64,000 bases of DNA from a virus: the IMG/VR virus record IMGVR_UViG_3300025009_000051, positions 119,717-183,716 of that record; one strand, written 5' to 3'. The notes below the pieces were generated by a model. That model saw only the letters and a program-made list of their open reading frames with translations. It was not told the origin of the DNA and ran no database searches. Of the stretch, positions 59,477 to 64,000 are shown piece by piece; the stretch's first letter is position 1; each line of letters begins with the position of its first letter. The position numbers and the translations under genes are program-made.

Positions 59477-62400
59477 ATGCAATATTTAGAATTACACATA
59501 TATGACAAAAAAGATACTTTAATATTAAGTAATCAGAATCTATCAAATTGGTATCTTAAAGATAATATAGATGAGATTACTGGAGCTGCATCTAAAAGAA
59601 TAATTTTTAATATTCATAATTATCTAAGAAATCAAAAAATAAATTCTGGTCAATATAATTTATGCTTATTTGTTAAAGAGTCTTTGTATGAAGATACATT
59701 GAATGACACTTTTAAAATTTCTTCAATAGCAAATAATAGAAATGAGTTGATTATAGAAACAAAAAACTATGATATATTTCTTTCTATATTAAATTTGCTT
59801 CAAGCTAATACAGATCAATTAATTCTGAATTTTAATAATAATGATACATTTGAAATCAATAATTGGAGCTTAACATCCGATTCAAATTTAAAAAGAATTT
59901 CAATTTCTTCAAAGGGAACAAAATATAAAATTGCAATAAAATTAAATGAAGAATTGCCGGCAAAAATATCTTTAAATTCTTTAGTTTCTATTGAAAAAAT
60001 AATATATGATAAAGTATGGCAAGATATTGGGTTTGTTCAAAAAAATAAGGAGTATGATGTAAATGTTTTAACTCGACCAAATTTTGACATTAAAATTAAT
60101 AAAAATTCTAAAGAAGAAACAACATATTTGAGTTGGGAGGATTTGGTGTCAACAAATACCGAAATTAAAAATTTATTAGAAAATAATTATTTTAGTTTTT
60201 ATGAGCAAACTGCTACATTAAATGTAGATTTTGAAGATTTTTCTAATTTTGTTTTTTATTCGAGTGCAGAACATAGATTAATTAACTTTAAATATAAAGT
60301 ACAACAAATCGAAGATTTAAATGAAAACATTTCAAATGTTTCAATATCTTCTTATCAAGAAACATATCAAAATGATATACAAGAACTATTATTAAGTTTA
60401 GATGCTTATGAAAAATTCTTATATTATGATAGTAGCAGTTTATATTCTTGGCCCAAAGACTCGAGCGGATCATTAGAACCAATAGAAGATGTAACAACCT
60501 GGTATGAAGGCATGATAGATTCAGCTATTACTTATGACGACGATAACATAGCTGCATTAAGAAAAAATATACCTGAATTCATAATGAATGATGAATATAG
60601 CAGTCAATTTTTTATTTTTATAGATTTAATTGCTCAACATTTTGATGTATTATGGTTATACATAAAACACATTGGATATTTACACAATAAGAGTGAAGGA
60701 ATAACTTCTGGATTGAGTAAAGATTTAATTTATCATATGTTAATATCTTATGGTTGGGAACCATCTCAGAACAATCAATTTGAAGATTTGTGGAAATATA
60801 TTCTTGGAACTCAAGATGAAACAGAATTAGAATTAATAGATGAAACTGATCAAGTGTTTACTGCCGAAATGTTAGATAAAGAAATTTGGAAAAGAATATT
60901 AAATAATTTGCCTTATTTATTAAAAACTAAAGGAACTAAAGAAGGAATAAGAGCTTTAATCAATTGTTACGGAATTCCAAAAACTGAGTTAGCAATTCGA
61001 GAATATGGCGGGCCAAATAAAATTAATGTTAAATCATTAAACATAATTGATAAATTTGCTTATGCAATCAAATTAACTTCAGATTCTAATATTATTGTTC
61101 CTTATTATGCTCCCGGTTCAATTGAATTTAGATTTAAATTAACAGATAAAGAAGACCAAACTTTGTTTATTCGTGAAGACGGTGGAATTGCATTGAATAC
61201 AATTAATGTAGATGATATGTATGGATATATTGAATTTGAAATTGATGCATATACTTTTACATCAGATCAAATTCCAATATATGATGAAAATTGGTGGTCG
61301 TTTTTATTGCGTTCTACCACAAATGTAGGTGAATATGAAATATTTCTTAAGAGTGCTAAATACAATAAAATAAATTATGAATATAGTGGTTCATTTGATA
61401 TTAGTGGTTCATTAGCATATTCAGAATTTATTGATACCACTCAAGATTATTATATTGGATTTGAAGGTAGAATGCAAGAATTTAGATATTGGAACACTTC
61501 GTTAAATGAAGAAGCATTTGATAACCATGTTTTATCTCCGACTTCATATAATGGAAATGCTTCAATTGCTCCTTGGGAAGAATTAATATATAGATTAACA
61601 TTAGGAACAGATACAATAAAATATAATCATTTTGAAACTACCTATATCACTTCTCAACACCCACAAGCAGGAATGACATTTGCAGATTGTATTATAGATG
61701 GAGGAGAATCTACATCTGGAAGTTATGATATTGTCGACGGTGGAGATGCAACTTCTGGAAGTTATGATGAAATAGATGGCGGAGATTCAGACGATATAAC
61801 TTGTGGAGATATAGCTAATGCATATTTTGAAAATTTTCCAAATGAATATAATTATGAAATTGTTGTTGAACAGTATGCGCATGAATGGCCAGATACCGGC
61901 GGCAATAGAAACATATCAAATAAAATAAGAATTGAAGATAATGAATTAATTACTAATTTAGATTTAAATCTTTCTGCAGAACAATCGAGTTATGATTTAG
62001 CACCAATTGACAATGCTAAAATTGGAGTATATTTTGGTCCAAATTTAGAGGTGACGCAAGATATTGCTGAATATATGGCCGGGATTAATATTGATAATTA
62101 TATTGGTACTTCCGATAATGAATATGCAACATATTATAATAGCTTAAGATTATTGAAAGAATATTATTTGCAACAATATTTTGCAAAATACAATGTGGTA
62201 GATTATTTTAGATTGATGCCATATTTTAATAATAGTTTATTTCATCATTTAGATGATATTACTCCTGCAAGATCTGTTGTATTAAGTGGATTGGTTATTG
62301 AGCCGCATATTTTAAATAGAAGTAAAATAAGACTTTTGCGTTCAAAACCTTCGGCGGACAGTTTGACATATGATATAGAATATGATTTAAAACCTACTTC

Positions 62401-62845
62401 TACTTTTGCTGGAAATGAATATTTATATAATGAAGGAACTCTTACGGCAGATGTAAATTCAAAATTATCTGGAGAGTCAATAGGGTACGATGCAGAAATA
62501 ATTTATAATCATTATTTACCATCACAATATATTAGATATAACACATATTTTGATACTTCTGGAAATCAGCAATTAATTCAAAATCCTTATTGGTATTCTG
62601 AAGGAGTTATAACAATAATTGAAAATGCAGTAGAAAGCATACATACAAAAATAGAAAATCCTTTATATGGATATATTTCTGGATCGTTAGAATTTTTGAA
62701 TGCCAGAGTACAAGATTATAAAGGAATTGGCTTCGAAAGATTGTATTATAAAGGATGCAAAATGGTAAGTTCTAATTGGAATGAGCCTTCCGATGATATG
62801 TTTGATAAATCACCAATTGTAGAATATTGGGAAAGCCAAACATAA
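59477..62845 (+). CDS. Large baseplate/tail protein with LamG-like domain
   Basis: 1122 residues. The middle section LPYLLKTKGTKEGIRALINCYGIP is typical of gpI/gp7-type tail proteins. It is followed at ~540-700 by a LamG/concanavalin-like sandwich (SIEFRFKLTDKEDQTLF ... DYYIGFEGRMQEFRYWNTSL). A short DGG-SGSY repeat lies near 745-775 and the C-terminal ~300 residues are unassigned. Size and position match a baseplate wedge component such as T4 gp7. Confidence 0.75.
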   Translation: MQYLELHIYDKKDTLILSNQNLSNWYLKDNIDEITGAASKRIIFNIHNYLRNQKINSGQYNLCLFVKESLYEDTLNDTFKISSIANNRNELIIETKNYDIFLSILNLLQANTDQLILNFNNNDTFEINNWSLTSDSNLKRISISSKGTKYKIAIKLNEELPAKISLNSLVSIEKIIYDKVWQDIGFVQKNKEYDVNVLTRPNFDIKINKNSKEETTYLSWEDLVSTNTEIKNLLENNYFSFYEQTATLNVDFEDFSNFVFYSSAEHRLINFKYKVQQIEDLNENISNVSISSYQETYQNDIQELLLSLDAYEKFLYYDSSSLYSWPKDSSGSLEPIEDVTTWYEGMIDSAITYDDDNIAALRKNIPEFIMNDEYSSQFFIFIDLIAQHFDVLWLYIKHIGYLHNKSEGITSGLSKDLIYHMLISYGWEPSQNNQFEDLWKYILGTQDETELELIDETDQVFTAEMLDKEIWKRILNNLPYLLKTKGTKEGIRALINCYGIPKTELAIREYGGPNKINVKSLNIIDKFAYAIKLTSDSNIIVPYYAPGSIEFRFKLTDKEDQTLFIREDGGIALNTINVDDMYGYIEFEIDAYTFTSDQIPIYDENWWSFLLRSTTNVGEYEIFLKSAKYNKINYEYSGSFDISGSLAYSEFIDTTQDYYIGFEGRMQEFRYWNTSLNEEAFDNHVLSPTSYNGNASIAPWEELIYRLTLGTDTIKYNHFETTYITSQHPQAGMTFADCIIDGGESTSGSYDIVDGGDATSGSYDEIDGGDSDDITCGDIANAYFENFPNEYNYEIVVEQYAHEWPDTGGNRNISNKIRIEDNELITNLDLNLSAEQSSYDLAPIDNAKIGVYFGPNLEVTQDIAEYMAGINIDNYIGTSDNEYATYYNSLRLLKEYYLQQYFAKYNVVDYFRLMPYFNNSLFHHLDDITPARSVVLSGLVIEPHILNRSKIRLLRSKPSADSLTYDIEYDLKPTSTFAGNEYLYNEGTLTADVNSKLSGESIGYDAEIIYNHYLPSQYIRYNTYFDTSGNQQLIQNPYWYSEGVITIIENAVESIHTKIENPLYGYISGSLEFLNARVQDYKGIGFERLYYKGCKMVSSNWNEPSDDMFDKSPIVEYWESQT
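61699..61790 (+). repeat. Short tandem DGG-(x)n-SGSYD repeat within the tail gene
   Basis: Codes DGGESTSGSYDIVDGGDATS and then GSYDEIDGGDSDD: a ~12-residue unit repeated about twice and a half, Gly/Asp/Ser-rich linker. Confidence 0.65.
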
Positions 62846-62855
62846 AAAAATATTT

Positions 62856-62875
62856 TTTTTATATTTATAATAAAA
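62856..62875 (+). promoter_or_regulatory. Late-type promoter
   Basis: TTTTTATATTTATAATAAAA, 15 bases before the ATG at 62891. Confidence 0.7.
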
Positions 62876-62890
62876 TTAAAATAATTAAAA

Positions 62891-63526
62891 ATGGGATACC
62901 TTCAAAATACCACAATTGAAATAGATTGTATTTTAACAAATAGAGGAAAAGAATTATTATCAAAAGGTTCTGATTCTTTTAAAATTACTCAATTTGCATT
63001 AGCAGATGATGAAATAGATTATAGATTATGGAACCCAGATCATAACTTGGGAAGTGCTTATTACGGAGAAATGATAGAAAATATGCCACTTTTAGAAGCA
63101 ACTCCAAATGAAACACAAATAATGAAATATAAATTAGTTACATTATCTTCACTTTCTACTGGTACTACTTTGGTTCCGAGAGTCGATGCAGGATACACAG
63201 AAATTATTTTGTCGTCTGGACAAGAGATTGTAATTACTCCGACCACTGTAAATTCTACAGAAACTGCAAATAATGATACTGCTGGCTATACTGCTATATT
63301 AGATAATTCTGCAATCGCTACTTTAACTGCAACCGCACTAAACTCAGAAGAGACTGCTACATCTGTTACATCTGTAGGCGCAACTTCAGTTACAATGATA
63401 GGAAGTAGTTTTAAATTAACTGCAAAAAAATTATCGGAAACAGCATATGGTACTCTTACAATAGAGGGCAATGAAACAGGTGGAAGCGTTACTATTAATA
63501 TTACAGTAAATGCATATACCTCATAA
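62891..63526 (+). CDS. Conserved virion protein of unknown function, 211 aa
   Basis: IDCILTNRGKELLSKGSDSF and ITQFALADDEIDYRLWNPDH form an N-terminal domain I have seen in tail/baseplate clusters of large phages. The C-terminal ~110 residues are Thr/Ser/Ala-rich and end in a beta sandwich like a bacterial Ig domain (SFKLTAKKLSETAYGTLTI). Probably exposed on the tail. Confidence 0.7.
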   Translation: MGYLQNTTIEIDCILTNRGKELLSKGSDSFKITQFALADDEIDYRLWNPDHNLGSAYYGEMIENMPLLEATPNETQIMKYKLVTLSSLSTGTTLVPRVDAGYTEIILSSGQEIVITPTTVNSTETANNDTAGYTAILDNSAIATLTATALNSEETATSVTSVGATSVTMIGSSFKLTAKKLSETAYGTLTIEGNETGGSVTINITVNAYTS

Positions 63527-63554
63527 ATATTAAAAATTAATTAAGATAAATTAT

Positions 63555-64000
63555 ATGGCAACATCTACAATATATACTCAATTTGATACTCTTGAAGATA
63601 TAGTATCAAATATAACTCAGACTGTCACAGAAGCAATGTGGACCGGAGATGAAGGAACTTTAACAGCATTTTATACTTCTTCAACTCAAGCAACTTCTGA
63701 TTATTATATTAATGTGTATGATCAAAATCCACAAATAGAAAGTGGTGCTGCAGTTCAATTTGCAGTTGCTTTTGGAGATGTAAGTGGTAGAGGTGCGGCA
63801 GAAATAAATGAAGAAGGAAACAATGTTACCTTGACAGAATCAAAGGCAGTTTATTCACAATATCGAAATTTATTATTGACTGCAACTGAAACTAATTTTT
63901 CAATAGGTGGAGAAACATATGAAAGTATTTATGTGATCAATTTTCAAAGAGAAAGATTAAAAGAACAATTAGACCCAGGAAATTGGGAATTAACAATTAC
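63555..64000 (+). CDS. Start of a further virion protein, truncated by the window
   Basis: ATG at 63555 opens a frame of at least 148 codons (MATSTIYTQFDTLEDIVSNI) to the window end. Contains AVQFAVAFGDVSGRGAAEIN and YESIYVINFQRERLKEQLDP. Same orientation and style as the preceding tail gene, 28 bases after it. Not recognised. Confidence 0.7.
   Translation, partial: MATSTIYTQFDTLEDIVSNITQTVTEAMWTGDEGTLTAFYTSSTQATSDYYINVYDQNPQIESGAAVQFAVAFGDVSGRGAAEINEEGNNVTLTESKAVYSQYRNLLLTATETNFSIGGETYESIYVINFQRERLKEQLDPGNWELTI

Noticed and set aside
61699-61790. Diversity-generating retroelement target
   Set aside because: Short repeat only; no template repeat or reverse transcriptase visible, and no adenine-biased variable region can be shown from one sequence.

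Overview
The window is a contiguous piece of a large, strongly AT-rich tailed-phage genome of the contractile-tail (myovirus, T4-like virion) type. Recognisable virion genes are a gp19-like tail tube, a T4-baseplate (gp26-like) protein with a chaperone-like downstream frame, a gp6-like baseplate wedge, and a run of large tail or baseplate proteins carrying DNRLRE, PKD and LamG-like domains. Replication and repair genes are a single-chain type II topoisomerase, a full NAD-dependent DNA ligase, a DnaG/gp61-type primase and a SNF2 helicase. Shine-Dalgarno sequences are largely absent, and minus-strand genes are preceded by TTTG-N19/20-TAnnTTTG promoters. That is the Bacteroidota primary-sigma signature, so the host is very probably a Bacteroidota bacterium, plausibly a flavobacterium. 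A DUF4494-like protein agrees with this.

Layout. 0-7.6 kb: M16 peptidase, SNF2 helicase, an FtsH-like AAA+/M41 protease and a second AAA+ ATPase. 7.6-20.9 kb: dense small minus-strand genes, including ASCH, HAD, SpoT-like HD hydrolase and SEC-C proteins, a NAMPT-like/PRPP-synthetase-like pair, a GC-richer inverted-repeat element near 11.3 kb, and one plus-strand PD-(D/E)XK nuclease. 20.9-31.4 kb: a plus-strand membrane protein and SprT peptidase, then an RNA/DNA ligase, an ATP-grasp (R2K-like) enzyme, a YcgL-like nucleotidyltransferase and the topoisomerase. 31.4-44 kb: a homing endonuclease broken by one in-frame stop, Hsp20, ribbon-helix-helix proteins, a lipoprotein, LigA, a ParB-like remnant, many small genes, RtcB and the tail tube. 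44-48.9 kb: an inserted-looking block with a nuclease-methyltransferase fusion, a frameshifted small gene, a zinc-finger-less TnpB-like protein, a SiaC (DUF1987) homologue and a 22-residue repeat protein. 49-64 kb: mainly plus-strand virion genes interleaved with short minus-strand genes and the primase.

Two promoter classes organise the map. Minus-strand genes use the host-type promoter. Nearly every plus-strand gene group, and a few minus-strand genes including the M16 peptidase, is preceded by a different conserved motif, TTTTATATTTATwATAAA, 12-65 bases before the start codon. I read these as early/middle and late classes. The NAD-related pair together with LigA, and the RtcB and ligase pair, suggest that this phage repairs cofactors and nucleic acids damaged by host defences. 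Coordinates of genes shorter than 60 codons were worked out by hand from the sequence.
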